A DNA stretch of 64,000 bases from contig NZ_LT629802.1 in NCBI RefSeq assembly GCF_900106045.1, positions 4,898,001 to 4,962,000 on the forward strand, read 5' to 3'. Below, one piece after another: positions 1 to 8,087 of the stretch. Origin of the DNA: Pseudomonas mucidolens (lineage in GTDB: Bacteria; Pseudomonadota; Gammaproteobacteria; Pseudomonadales; Pseudomonadaceae). A model generated the notes under the pieces. That model was not told the origin of the DNA. It made no database searches and saw only the letters and a program-made list of their open reading frames with translations. Both the position numbers and the translations under genes were made by a program. Positions within the stretch are counted from its first letter, which is position 1. Each line of letters starts with the position of its first letter.

Positions 1-872
1 TGGTGACAGGCGACGCAGGCGGTGTGGTAAACCTTGTCGCCGCGCGCTACCAGCTCCTCGAGCGTCCATTCCTTGGAGGTCAGTTCCTTGAGTTTGGCGG
101 CTTCCTGCTTGCGCTCGCCCAGCCAGGCGTCGTAGTCGGCCCTGGACTTGACCTCGACCACGATCGGCATGAAACCGTGGTCCTTGCCGCACAGTTCGGC
201 GCATTGGCCACGGTAGATCCCGGGCTTCTCGACACGGGTCCAGGCTTCGTTGACGAATCCGGGGATAGCATCGCGCTTGACCGCAAAGGCCGGCACCCAC
301 CAGGAGTGGATCACATCGGCCGCAGTCACCAGAAAGCGCACCTTGGCGCCCACCGGCAGCACCAATGGCTGATCGACTTCCAGCAGGTAGTGCTCGCCCT
401 TGTCGGCCTTGTTTTGAATTTGCTCGGCGGGTGTGGCCAGGTTGCTGAAGAACTCCACGTCCTGACCGAGGTATTTGTAATGCCATTTCCACTGGTAGCC
501 GGTGACCTGGATATCGATATCCGACTCACTGCTGTCGTAGATGTCGATCAGGGTCTTGGTCGCCGGAATGGCCATGACGACCAAAATCAGCAAGGGCACG
601 ACGGTCCAGAGGATTTCCACCGTGGTGCTCTCGTGAAACTTGGCCGCCACCTGACCGGTGGAGCGTCGATGGACAATCATCGACCAGAACATCGCGCCAA
701 ACACGATGATGCCGATCACCACACAGATCCAGAAAATGGTCATGTGCAAATCGAACACAGCGTGACTGACTTCAGTGGCCCCTGGCGCCATATTCACCGT
801 CCAGGCGGCCTGCGCCTGGCTGAATACTGACCACAAGAGTAAGCCCATCCAAACATGTGGATGTCGCGTCAT
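1..872 (-). CDS. coxB: cytochrome c oxidase subunit II, C-terminus cut by window edge
   Basis: Subunit II of an aa3/caa3-type haem-copper oxidase; it accepts electrons from cytochrome c through the binuclear CuA centre. The translation from an ATG at 872 starts with a signal-like segment, then two membrane helices (WICVVIGIIVFGAMFW and VPLLILVVMAIPA). The periplasmic cupredoxin domain carries the CuA ligands in RGQCAELCGKDHGFMP. The last codons before the window edge encode CVACH, a c-type haem motif, so the protein has the C-terminal cytochrome c domain known from Pseudomonas CoxB. The reading frame stays open to base 1, so the C-terminus is missing. The rest of the cox operon should lie to the left. 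Confidence 0.95.
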   Translation of the reverse strand, partial: MTRHPHVWMGLLLWSVFSQAQAAWTVNMAPGATEVSHAVFDLHMTIFWICVVIGIIVFGAMFWSMIVHRRSTGQVAAKFHESTTVEILWTVVPLLILVVMAIPATKTLIDIYDSSESDIDIQVTGYQWKWHYKYLGQDVEFFSNLATPAEQIQNKADKGEHYLLEVDQPLVLPVGAKVRFLVTAADVIHSWWVPAFAVKRDAIPGFVNEAWTRVEKPGIYRGQCAELCGKDHGFMPIVVEVKSRADYDAWLGERKQEAAKLKELTSKEWTLEELVARGDKVYHTACVACH

Positions 873-1238
873 TGCGGGTTCCCCTTATCGTTCTTGTTAT
901 CCCGCCGGTGTGCACCTGCGGCCAAGGGGGCGGCTTCCAAAATGCTTGCATCCGCCAAGCCTTGCCTGCTTATGCAGTTGGGCGTCATCAGCTAATCGCG
1001 TACAAACCCGAGTATAGCCAGCGACTGCGACCCCGCAATGTGAGAGGGCAAATCAATAAAAAATGACCAACGGTGCAGATCGGGCAGGGGATTGAACGCC
1101 TATCCGACGAACGATGGCATTTCGATATAGCGAACACACATAAGCATGAAATAATTATGACAAATGCGTCTGAGGAGCCCGTATAAACGAGCTACCTTAT
1201 GCAGTCCCCTTTCCCGTGCCTGTATTTCTGGAGCTTTC
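873..1238. other. intergenic region between divergent coxB and the 1239 gene
   Basis: This 366-base stretch separates two divergent genes and must hold both promoters. I see no convincing coding frame in it. Short frames exist around 775-1066, but they have no ribosome binding site and overlap coxB or its leader. The right half (about 1055-1170) is AT-rich compared with its surroundings, which fits promoter DNA. No clear operator was recognised. Confidence 0.4.
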
Positions 1239-1886
1239 ATGAACACCGCCGCATTGCGCGAGCAGATTTCCCGTGCCCATCAACACGAAGCCAGCACTCA
1301 CCAGCTTGCCCGGCAGTTGGAAGCAAAGTTGCCCCATCTACATTCGTCCATTTCACTGGCTGGACAGGATCGTAACGGGGTGATGACGCGATTCGTCGCT
1401 GCCTACATCGATCTGGTCCCGGACTTGCTGGATGCCGCCAATGAAGTCGCCCGCGAAGCGGGTATTGAAAGCCAGATAAAACCCGTGCTGAAAATTGCCG
1501 AACATTTCTTCCTGCAGCCCCCTACAATCCTCGCCGGCCATGAAGGCCTGGACAGCTTGCTGGATGAGGCCTACCTGGCCCACAGGCTGGTAGAAGAAGT
1601 GAACGATTTGTATATCAAGCACTTCAGTCAGCCGCTGATTCCAGCGGATACCACCGTCGCCAATCTGATCGCACATCAGTTGATCGGCGAGGATTTTGCC
1701 AACCAATTGGATGAAGCCGTACACCTGGCGGTCGATGAAATGCTCGACGAGGACAGCTTTGCCCTGGAGTCGGTTGAAGCCTATCGCGACAAGCTCAAGA
1801 GCCCCGACACCGAAGCGGCGTGGAAGCGCTGGCCGTGCCTGTCGCGACAGTTGGGTGTGGAGTTGGAGCTGGATCAGCCAGCGTAA
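1239..1886 (+). CDS. conserved hypothetical protein between coxB and sulP
   Basis: A 215-residue soluble protein starting MNTAALREQISRAH. The start at 1239 is chosen because GGAG lies a few bases upstream; the longer frame from 1164 begins in non-coding-looking DNA. There is no signal peptide, membrane segment or motif I can name. The protein is acidic and mainly helical, with many Leu/Glu/Ala residues. Its place between coxB and the SulP gene matches a conserved hypothetical gene of other pseudomonads (PA0104 position, from memory). Function unknown. Confidence 0.75.
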   Translation: MNTAALREQISRAHQHEASTHQLARQLEAKLPHLHSSISLAGQDRNGVMTRFVAAYIDLVPDLLDAANEVAREAGIESQIKPVLKIAEHFFLQPPTILAGHEGLDSLLDEAYLAHRLVEEVNDLYIKHFSQPLIPADTTVANLIAHQLIGEDFANQLDEAVHLAVDEMLDEDSFALESVEAYRDKLKSPDTEAAWKRWPCLSRQLGVELELDQPA

Positions 1887-1952
1887 TTTCCCGATCACGC
1901 TCCTGTAGGAGCATAGGGCTCTACACAACTTTCAGAATCTGGTGAGTTTCCC

Positions 1953-2089
1953 CGTGGCGAGCGGGCTTGCCCCGCGTAGGGCTGCGAAGCAGCCCCAGTA
2001 AGCCGAATGCGGTGTATCAAATACTCCGTAGCGGCTGATTTTGGGACGGCTTCGCAGTCCAACGCGGGACAAGCCCGCTCGCCACAACA
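1953..2089. repeat. compound REP element (inverted pair)
   Basis: Two REP-like arms face each other. The left arm begins GTGGCGAGCGGGCTTGCCCC and the right arm ends with its complement, AAGCCCGCTCGCCAC. The about 100-bp core is also partly symmetric (GGGCTGCGAAGCAGCCC, then GGACGGCTTCGCAGTCC). A close second copy lies at 30586-30720. It sits between convergent genes, the 1239 gene and sulP. Confidence 0.8.
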
Positions 2090-2139
2090 GCCCTATCTGC
2101 TCAAATTGTGTAGATAAATATGCTGCAGGAGCGAGGGGT

Positions 2140-3681
2140 TCAGGCCGCTGCCGAGCCAATCCCGGTGTTCGTCCGCACCCGGCCTTCCAACCTGCGCTTC
2201 AAGCCTCGCGCCTCAATCACCAACGTCGAGCCCTGCGCCGCATTGGCACGGCCCCATTCCTCCAGCAGCTCCAGACAGGAATGGTCGATGTAACTCAGGT
2301 TATTGAGTGGTACATGCACGGTAGTCCCCGTGGGTACGGTCGACAATACTTGGGTCAACGCGGGCACTTTCAGAAAGGTCGCTGCACCGCTCAGGCGCAG
2401 CTCCATCTCGCCCTCCTGAGGCAAGTCGATCAGGCTGACTTTCAGCCGGGAGGCCTTGAATGCCAGCTTGAGCAATGTCAGCCCAAAGCCCACCAGCACA
2501 CCCGTGAGCAGGTCGCTGAAGATGATGGCCAAGGCCGTGGCCGCATAGGTAACCATCGGCATCCGACCATAACGAGCCAGCCCCCGGAACGCCTTGAGAT
2601 CCACCAGCTTGACCCCGGTATACACCAGCACACCCGCCAGGCTCGCCACCGGAATACTTTGCAGCACGCTGGACAGCAACAACACAAACGCCAACAGCCA
2701 CAAGCCATGGAACACCGCTGACAACCGCGTGGTCGCACCCGCCTGAACGTTAGCCGAGCTGCGCACGATCACGCCCGTCATGGGCAACGCTCCGACCAGA
2801 CCACACAGCATGTTGCCTACGCCCTGGGCGGACAATTCCTTGTCGAAATCCGAGCGCTGTCCGCTGTGCATACGGTCAACCGCCGCTGCTGACAGCAGGG
2901 TTTCGGCGCTGGCGATAAAGGCCACCGCAAAGGCTGCGATCAACAGATTCGGATCAGCCAGGTTCAGCAGATCGCTGGGGCGCAGCCAATCGATGGCATC
3001 GGCGAGGTTTTCCGGTACTTCAACACGCTTGACCTGCAACGCCAGCGCCAGGCTGGCCGCCGTCGCCAAACCCACTCCGAGCAACGCTCCCGGCACAAAA
3101 CGCAGTTTTTGCGGACGGAGTTTATCCCACAGCCACATCACCAGAATCGTCGACAGCCCGAGCAAACCGGCTTGCCAACCGAACCCGCCACCCAGCGCGG
3201 GAATAGCCTCGGCCAAGGCAGCGGGAAAGCCTGCGAGGTTATCCAGTCCGGAGGGTTTCGGTGCCGCATCCAGCATCACATGGACTTGCGACAGGACAAT
3301 CAGCACGCCGATTCCCGCCAACATTCCGTAGACCACCGCCGGGGCGGTCACGCGGAACCAGCAGCCGAGACGCAAGCGTCCGGCGACCAGTTGCAGGAAG
3401 CCCGCCAGCAGCAGGATTGGCCCGAGCATGAGCATGCCATGCTGGCGCACCAGTTCGAAAACCAACACCGCCAGACCGGCTGCGGGGCCGCTGACTTGCA
3501 GCGGCGATCCCGCCATCCAACCAACCACCAGGCCACCGATGATGCCAGTGATCAAGCCTTTGGCCGGTGGCATGCCCGAAGCGATGGCGATACCCATGCA
3601 CAATGGCAGGGCGACCAGAAACACCACCACGGACGCTAACAGCTCCCGTGGCAATACAGCTTTCAATTGAGCAGCACGCAT
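2140..3681 (-). CDS. SulP family anion transporter with STAS domain, probable bicarbonate carrier
   Basis: A 513-residue inner-membrane protein. The first 390 or so residues form many hydrophobic helices of the SulP (SLC26) type, with the early motif LPLCMGIAIASGMPPAKGL. The C-terminal 80 residues form a STAS domain (VHVPLNNLSYIDHSCLELLEEW). SulP proteins carry sulfate, bicarbonate or other anions. The beta-carbonic anhydrase starts 84 bases upstream in the same orientation, which favours bicarbonate over sulfate as substrate; this is inference from context. A GGGAG sequence precedes the ATG at 3681. Confidence 0.88.
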   Translation of the reverse strand: MRAAQLKAVLPRELLASVVVFLVALPLCMGIAIASGMPPAKGLITGIIGGLVVGWMAGSPLQVSGPAAGLAVLVFELVRQHGMLMLGPILLLAGFLQLVAGRLRLGCWFRVTAPAVVYGMLAGIGVLIVLSQVHVMLDAAPKPSGLDNLAGFPAALAEAIPALGGGFGWQAGLLGLSTILVMWLWDKLRPQKLRFVPGALLGVGLATAASLALALQVKRVEVPENLADAIDWLRPSDLLNLADPNLLIAAFAVAFIASAETLLSAAAVDRMHSGQRSDFDKELSAQGVGNMLCGLVGALPMTGVIVRSSANVQAGATTRLSAVFHGLWLLAFVLLLSSVLQSIPVASLAGVLVYTGVKLVDLKAFRGLARYGRMPMVTYAATALAIIFSDLLTGVLVGFGLTLLKLAFKASRLKVSLIDLPQEGEMELRLSGAATFLKVPALTQVLSTVPTGTTVHVPLNNLSYIDHSCLELLEEWGRANAAQGSTLVIEARGLKRRLEGRVRTNTGIGSAAA

Positions 3682-3765
3682 AATGACTCTCCCGAGGCAT
3701 TCGCCGGGCGTGACAACGCCTGGCTACGCTATGGCAGCCATTGCGTTACCCGACGGGGAAGGGTT

Positions 3766-4497
3766 TTAGAAGCGCGCTTTAGGCGTCGCCGAAGGGATCG
3801 AATCGGTGCCGCTCAACGGTCGAAACGCCGACAGACCCGCATCGTAGGCCCGAATTTCACTGGTCTCGATGTCGTAGATCCAGCCGTGGATAAACAAATG
3901 ACCGTTGGCCATGCGCGAAGCCACCGACGGGTGGGTGCGCAAATGCTGCAACTGAGCGATGACGTTCTCTTCGGTCAGCACCTTCATGCTTTCGCCTTCA
4001 TTGGCGCAGTCGCAGTTGTCCTGGACCATGGTCTTGGCGACCTCGGCGTGGAGCAGCCAGGCTTTGACGGTCGGCATTTTCTCCAGGCTCTGGGGATTGA
4101 GCACCGCGCGCATGGCGCCGCAATCGGAGTGCCCACACACAATGATGTGTTGCACGCCCAAGGCCAGTACCGCGTACTCGATGGCCGTGGAAACGCCGCC
4201 GTTCATTTGCCCATAGGGTGGCACCACGTTGCCGACGTTACGGGTCACGAACAGGTCGCCGGGGGAACTCTGGGTAATCAGTTCTGGAACGATGCGCGAA
4301 TCGGCGCAGGTGATAAACATCGCTCTCGGGCTCTGGGCCGTGGCGAGTTTCTTGAAGAGTTCTTCCTGCTGGGGAAAGATCTCGTTATGGAAATGCATAA
4401 AACCATCAACGATATGTTGCAGCGCTGCATCGGCGGACTCCACCTGATGAGGGGCTGAAGCCGACGCAGCCAACGGCTGTTTATCCTTGTCACTCAT
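3766..4497 (-). CDS. beta-class carbonic anhydrase
   Basis: A 243-residue enzyme interconverting CO2 and bicarbonate. The zinc-site residues of the beta class are visible: Cys64, Asp66 and Arg68 in CADSR, then His123 and Cys126 in CGHSDCGAM. The first 20 residues are polar and rich in Ser and Ala, without a signal peptide, so it is probably cytoplasmic. It lies directly upstream of the SulP transporter and is probably cotranscribed. The pair could supply or trap bicarbonate. It corresponds by position to PA0102 of P. aeruginosa (from memory). AGAGGAT precedes the ATG. Confidence 0.93.
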   Translation of the reverse strand: MSDKDKQPLAASASAPHQVESADAALQHIVDGFMHFHNEIFPQQEELFKKLATAQSPRAMFITCADSRIVPELITQSSPGDLFVTRNVGNVVPPYGQMNGGVSTAIEYAVLALGVQHIIVCGHSDCGAMRAVLNPQSLEKMPTVKAWLLHAEVAKTMVQDNCDCANEGESMKVLTEENVIAQLQHLRTHPSVASRMANGHLFIHGWIYDIETSEIRAYDAGLSAFRPLSGTDSIPSATPKARF

Positions 4498-4721
4498 GAT
4501 TCATCCTCTTGGTTGGAGCGGGGAGTCTTCCCGTTCAGTTCGACACATCGCCAGCGAATAGCGGAAAACCACTCAACCAGCGACGCCGACTCGTTAGTCA
4601 CTCGATGAACAAGGTATCCGCCGAAACTTAACTCAAACTGAATAAACCGCTCTATCTCGCGGGTTTCATTGATATCAAAACGCGATTATCCGCGCTGCCA
4701 AGAACACGTATTTGCGTCAGT

Positions 4722-5780
4722 CTACAACAATGCCAGCTGCCTGCCAGGGGGACAAAACGCCGTGCAATCCAGGTTAAAACCTTCCCGACGATTAAGCCCC
4801 AAACGTTTGATCGCCTTGGCAAAGCGTTGCGCCAGCAGATCGGCGAATGGCCCTTCACCCCGCATGCGTATACCGAAACGACTGTCATACACCTCACCAC
4901 CGCGCACCTGGCGCACCAGACTCATCACATGGGCCGCGCGTTGCGGATAATGGGCCGCCAGCCATTCCTCGAACAGCGGCGCCACTTCAAGTGGCAGGCG
5001 CAACATCATGTAGGCCGCGCTCTGCGCACCAGCGGCGTGGGCCTCGGCCAGCAGGCTTTCCAACTCGCTGTCGTTGATCATCGGGATCATCGGCGAACAC
5101 AGCACGCCCACCGGGATCCCCGCTTCACGCATCACCCGAATGGCCCGCAACCTGGCCTTGGGCGCTGCCGCCCGGGGTTCCAGAATGCGCTTGAGCTCAT
5201 CGTCCAGGCTGGTAAGGCTGATCATCACCGCCACCAGACGCTGTCGAGCCAGTTCCGTCAGCAGATCAAGATCGCGCAGGATCAGCGAACCCTTGGTAAT
5301 AATCGTCACCGGATGACGGTAGCGCAGCAGCACTTCCAGGGTTTGCCGGGTGATCGTGTGCTCCCGCTCGATGGGCTGATACGGATCCGTGTTGGCACCC
5401 AGGTTGATTGGTGCACACACATAACCCGGCTTGGACAGTTGCCGTTCCAGGACCTCAGCGGCGTTGCTCTTGGCGATCAAGCGGGTTTCGAAATCCAGGC
5501 CAGGAGACATGTCCCAATAGGCGTGGCTGGGTCTTGCGTAGCAATAAATGCAACCGTGCTCGCAGCCTCGATAGGGGTTGATGGAGCGGTCAAACGGCAG
5601 GTCGGGCGAGGTGTTGCGGGTGATGATGGTCTTCGCCATCTCAAGGCGCACTTCGGTGCTCTGGGTCGGCGGGACCTCCTGATGCCAGCCGTCGTCCTCG
5701 GCCACGCTGACAGTCGGCGCAAAGCGGTTGTGCAGGTTGGTGCCGGTGCCACGGCCGCGTGGCGCAAGAGACGAGGGCAT
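4722..5780 (-). CDS. radical SAM protein of the SplB-like/Rv2578c family
   Basis: A 352-residue protein with the cluster-binding motif CEHGCIYC (Cys73, Cys77, Cys80), which marks a [4Fe-4S] S-adenosylmethionine radical enzyme. The pattern NPYRGCEHGCIYCYAR is typical of the spore-photoproduct-lyase-like branch (PA0069 family). Two more cysteines lie near the C-terminus (CTAFC). Substrate unknown. The 224-base gap to the carbonic anhydrase gene suggests a separate transcript. The start at 5780 gives a long N-terminal extension ahead of the core; an internal Met at residue 48 is a possible alternative. Confidence 0.85.
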   Translation of the reverse strand: MPSSLAPRGRGTGTNLHNRFAPTVSVAEDDGWHQEVPPTQSTEVRLEMAKTIITRNTSPDLPFDRSINPYRGCEHGCIYCYARPSHAYWDMSPGLDFETRLIAKSNAAEVLERQLSKPGYVCAPINLGANTDPYQPIEREHTITRQTLEVLLRYRHPVTIITKGSLILRDLDLLTELARQRLVAVMISLTSLDDELKRILEPRAAAPKARLRAIRVMREAGIPVGVLCSPMIPMINDSELESLLAEAHAAGAQSAAYMMLRLPLEVAPLFEEWLAAHYPQRAAHVMSLVRQVRGGEVYDSRFGIRMRGEGPFADLLAQRFAKAIKRLGLNRREGFNLDCTAFCPPGRQLALL

Positions 5781-5883
5781 AGGTCATAATCCGATAAACT
5801 GTATGCCCATACAGTATTCGACGAGCACGGATTTAACCAGAGCCATTCAGATGGACGGCGCGCCCTGGCCAACGTTTGCACCG

Positions 5884-7914
5884 TCAGCCCTTTGGGTGAG
5901 GGTGTGCAGGCGCGGCGATGATCGGCGGCGTCCCGAGAAAAGCCGTGATCGATTCAAGCAGCGGCCGCGAATCGCCCGGCCCCAGCACGGTTTCGAGTAG
6001 CTCGCGTCCTGTTGCCCCGTTAAACACACCGTCGCGCTCGAACCTTTGGAACACGGCAACGGCCAATTCCTTCGACCAGGCGTAGGCGTAGATTTTCCCC
6101 GCGTAGCCTATCGCCATATGTTCCAGGCCATTGGGCCAGCGCTCGTTGGCGAACACCGGAAGATGCCCGACTTGCGCACTGACGTCCTCGAATACCTGCT
6201 GGGCCATACGCCCATCGCCGTGGGTCCGGTGCACCTCTAGATCAAACAAGGCGTTGCGCAAGAGGGCAGCGGTTTCCCAACTGGTCTGAGTCTTGGCCAA
6301 GACCAGCAACTGATCGGCGATCTCGCCAGGCAACGCCGCCCCGGTTTGATAATGCCTGGATATACGGACCAGGCATTGCCGGGAGAAACACCACTGTTCG
6401 AACAACAACCCGGCAAACTCGGAGGTATCGCGCGAGACCTCCGAAATGCCGGAAATGTCGCGATAGGCGGCCCGGCTCAAGACATGGTGCAAACAATGAC
6501 CGAATTCATGAAAGAGGATTTGCAGCTGCTGATGGTCGAGCAACACCGGGTTTGCCTGCGAGCCACGCGGCAGCCAGCCATGCAGCACGGCGATGGGCCG
6601 CTGGAGCTTGCCTTCAGCGCTGATCTGGCGGTTGCGCAGGGTGGTGGTAGAAGGCAGACCGTTGCGATTCGGATCCTCGAACGGATCAAAATAGATATAA
6701 CCAATAATCTCTTGATACTCGCTGACTTCGAAAAGGCGCACATCCGCCTGCCAGGTCACCACGTCCTGACGTTCGATCAGAGTCACCCCGAACAGATCCC
6801 TCGCGATCAGCAACAGCTGTGAAAACGTCGATTCCATGGGAAACCAGACGTTTAGCGTGTGTTTCGAAATCCCCAGGGTTTGCTGGCGGAATTTCTCCGT
6901 CAGGTACTGGTAGTCCCACGGTTGGAGTTCGCAGAACCCGCGTCGCATGGCAAACTCCCAGAGCTGCTCAGCATCCCGGGCCAAAGCGTTTTGCTGCCGT
7001 TCGAGTTGCCCGCGCAAGAACGTCAGGACCTGCGCGGCAGATTCGGCTTGCTCTGGCTCGATCGCCATCTCGGCGAAATTCGCATAGCCGAGTAAGCTGG
7101 CGTACTGCTGACGGTCATCCAGCAATTGCTGGAAGAGGGCGCTGTTGTCGAACTCGCCGGCGTGCGGTCCTTGATCCGAGGCGCGGGTGCTGTAAGCCAC
7201 GTACATTTCCTTGCGCAGGAAACGATCATCCGCGTAGCGCGTGACGATGCGAAACGATTCAAAACTGAGCGTCAACCGCCATCCTGCGTGCCCGGCCTCG
7301 CGTGCCTGGCTGGCCATTTGCTGTTTGAACAGCGACGGCAGACCGCTCAAAAGCGCCTCATCGTCAATCGTTTTGCTCCAGGCTTTATTGGCCCGGTGCA
7401 GCTGTTCCAGGAACAGACGCTCGCCGTCTTGAATGCGTCGCTTCACTACGTCCAGGTCTGCCTGCGAGGTATGTGCAGACCCGCTCTGGCGAAAGTCTCG
7501 GAGGATTTTTTCCAAGGTTCTTTTGCGTGCCGGTTCGAATAGCCGAGCTATGTCGCTGCTCGCCAACCGCCGATAGAGCTGGAACAGTTCGGCGTTCTGG
7601 CGCAGCGCGCGCTGGAAGTCGTGCAGCCGATCGCGGCAGTCGAGTGAGGCCTGTGTCCAGGCGTCCCCAGTCCTGGTCAGGGTCAGAAGGCCCAACAGAT
7701 AGTCAAAAACCTCCAGGCGCGTGTGGATGTCGTCCATCGCCAAGACCAGATCGTCCCAGGTTGGAAACGGTGTCTGGCTCGCGATGATCTGCGCCACTTG
7801 AGCGCGGCTCTCCATAAGGATCCGGTCAAGGGCCGGGGAAAAATGTTCGGCGCGGATCCGCGAAAAAGGCGGCAGATCATAGGCCTGCAACAGCGGATTA
7901 GTATCATTGAGCAT
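5884..7914 (-). CDS. M3 family zinc metallopeptidase, divergent prlC paralogue 1
   Basis: A 676-residue homologue of oligopeptidase A. It starts like PrlC (NPLLQAYDLPPFS against NPLLQSYDLPPFS) and keeps the zinc motif HEFGH, beginning at His469, plus the downstream Glu in RDTSEF. Late tyrosines in GYAGKIYAY match those lining the M3 substrate pocket. It differs from PrlC where that family is most conserved: FDLYAR has become FDPFED, and AGYY has become GKIY. It is therefore probably an active peptidase with altered specificity. It is cytoplasmic, with no signal peptide. AGGAAGG precedes the ATG. It lies 173 bases downstream of paralogue 2. Confidence 0.87.
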   Translation of the reverse strand: MLNDTNPLLQAYDLPPFSRIRAEHFSPALDRILMESRAQVAQIIASQTPFPTWDDLVLAMDDIHTRLEVFDYLLGLLTLTRTGDAWTQASLDCRDRLHDFQRALRQNAELFQLYRRLASSDIARLFEPARKRTLEKILRDFRQSGSAHTSQADLDVVKRRIQDGERLFLEQLHRANKAWSKTIDDEALLSGLPSLFKQQMASQAREAGHAGWRLTLSFESFRIVTRYADDRFLRKEMYVAYSTRASDQGPHAGEFDNSALFQQLLDDRQQYASLLGYANFAEMAIEPEQAESAAQVLTFLRGQLERQQNALARDAEQLWEFAMRRGFCELQPWDYQYLTEKFRQQTLGISKHTLNVWFPMESTFSQLLLIARDLFGVTLIERQDVVTWQADVRLFEVSEYQEIIGYIYFDPFEDPNRNGLPSTTTLRNRQISAEGKLQRPIAVLHGWLPRGSQANPVLLDHQQLQILFHEFGHCLHHVLSRAAYRDISGISEVSRDTSEFAGLLFEQWCFSRQCLVRISRHYQTGAALPGEIADQLLVLAKTQTSWETAALLRNALFDLEVHRTHGDGRMAQQVFEDVSAQVGHLPVFANERWPNGLEHMAIGYAGKIYAYAWSKELAVAVFQRFERDGVFNGATGRELLETVLGPGDSRPLLESITAFLGTPPIIAAPAHPHPKG

Positions 7915-8087
7915 GGGAAACCTTCCTCTGAATCTGGACTGAATGAACAGTCTGAAAGGAAGGCCTGACGCTGGGCGGTATTATAGGTATCGCTTACAGA
8001 CCAGGCGGCCTGGAAGATGATGCCAATTAATTCAGGCACGGTTATCTGCAACCTGGGATGGCGGATTTGCCTGCTGTTGCGTTTCCT

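Noticed and set aside
4498..4721. Possible small gene between the carbonic anhydrase and radical SAM genes
   Set aside because: Short frames here have no binding site and no recognisable sequence.
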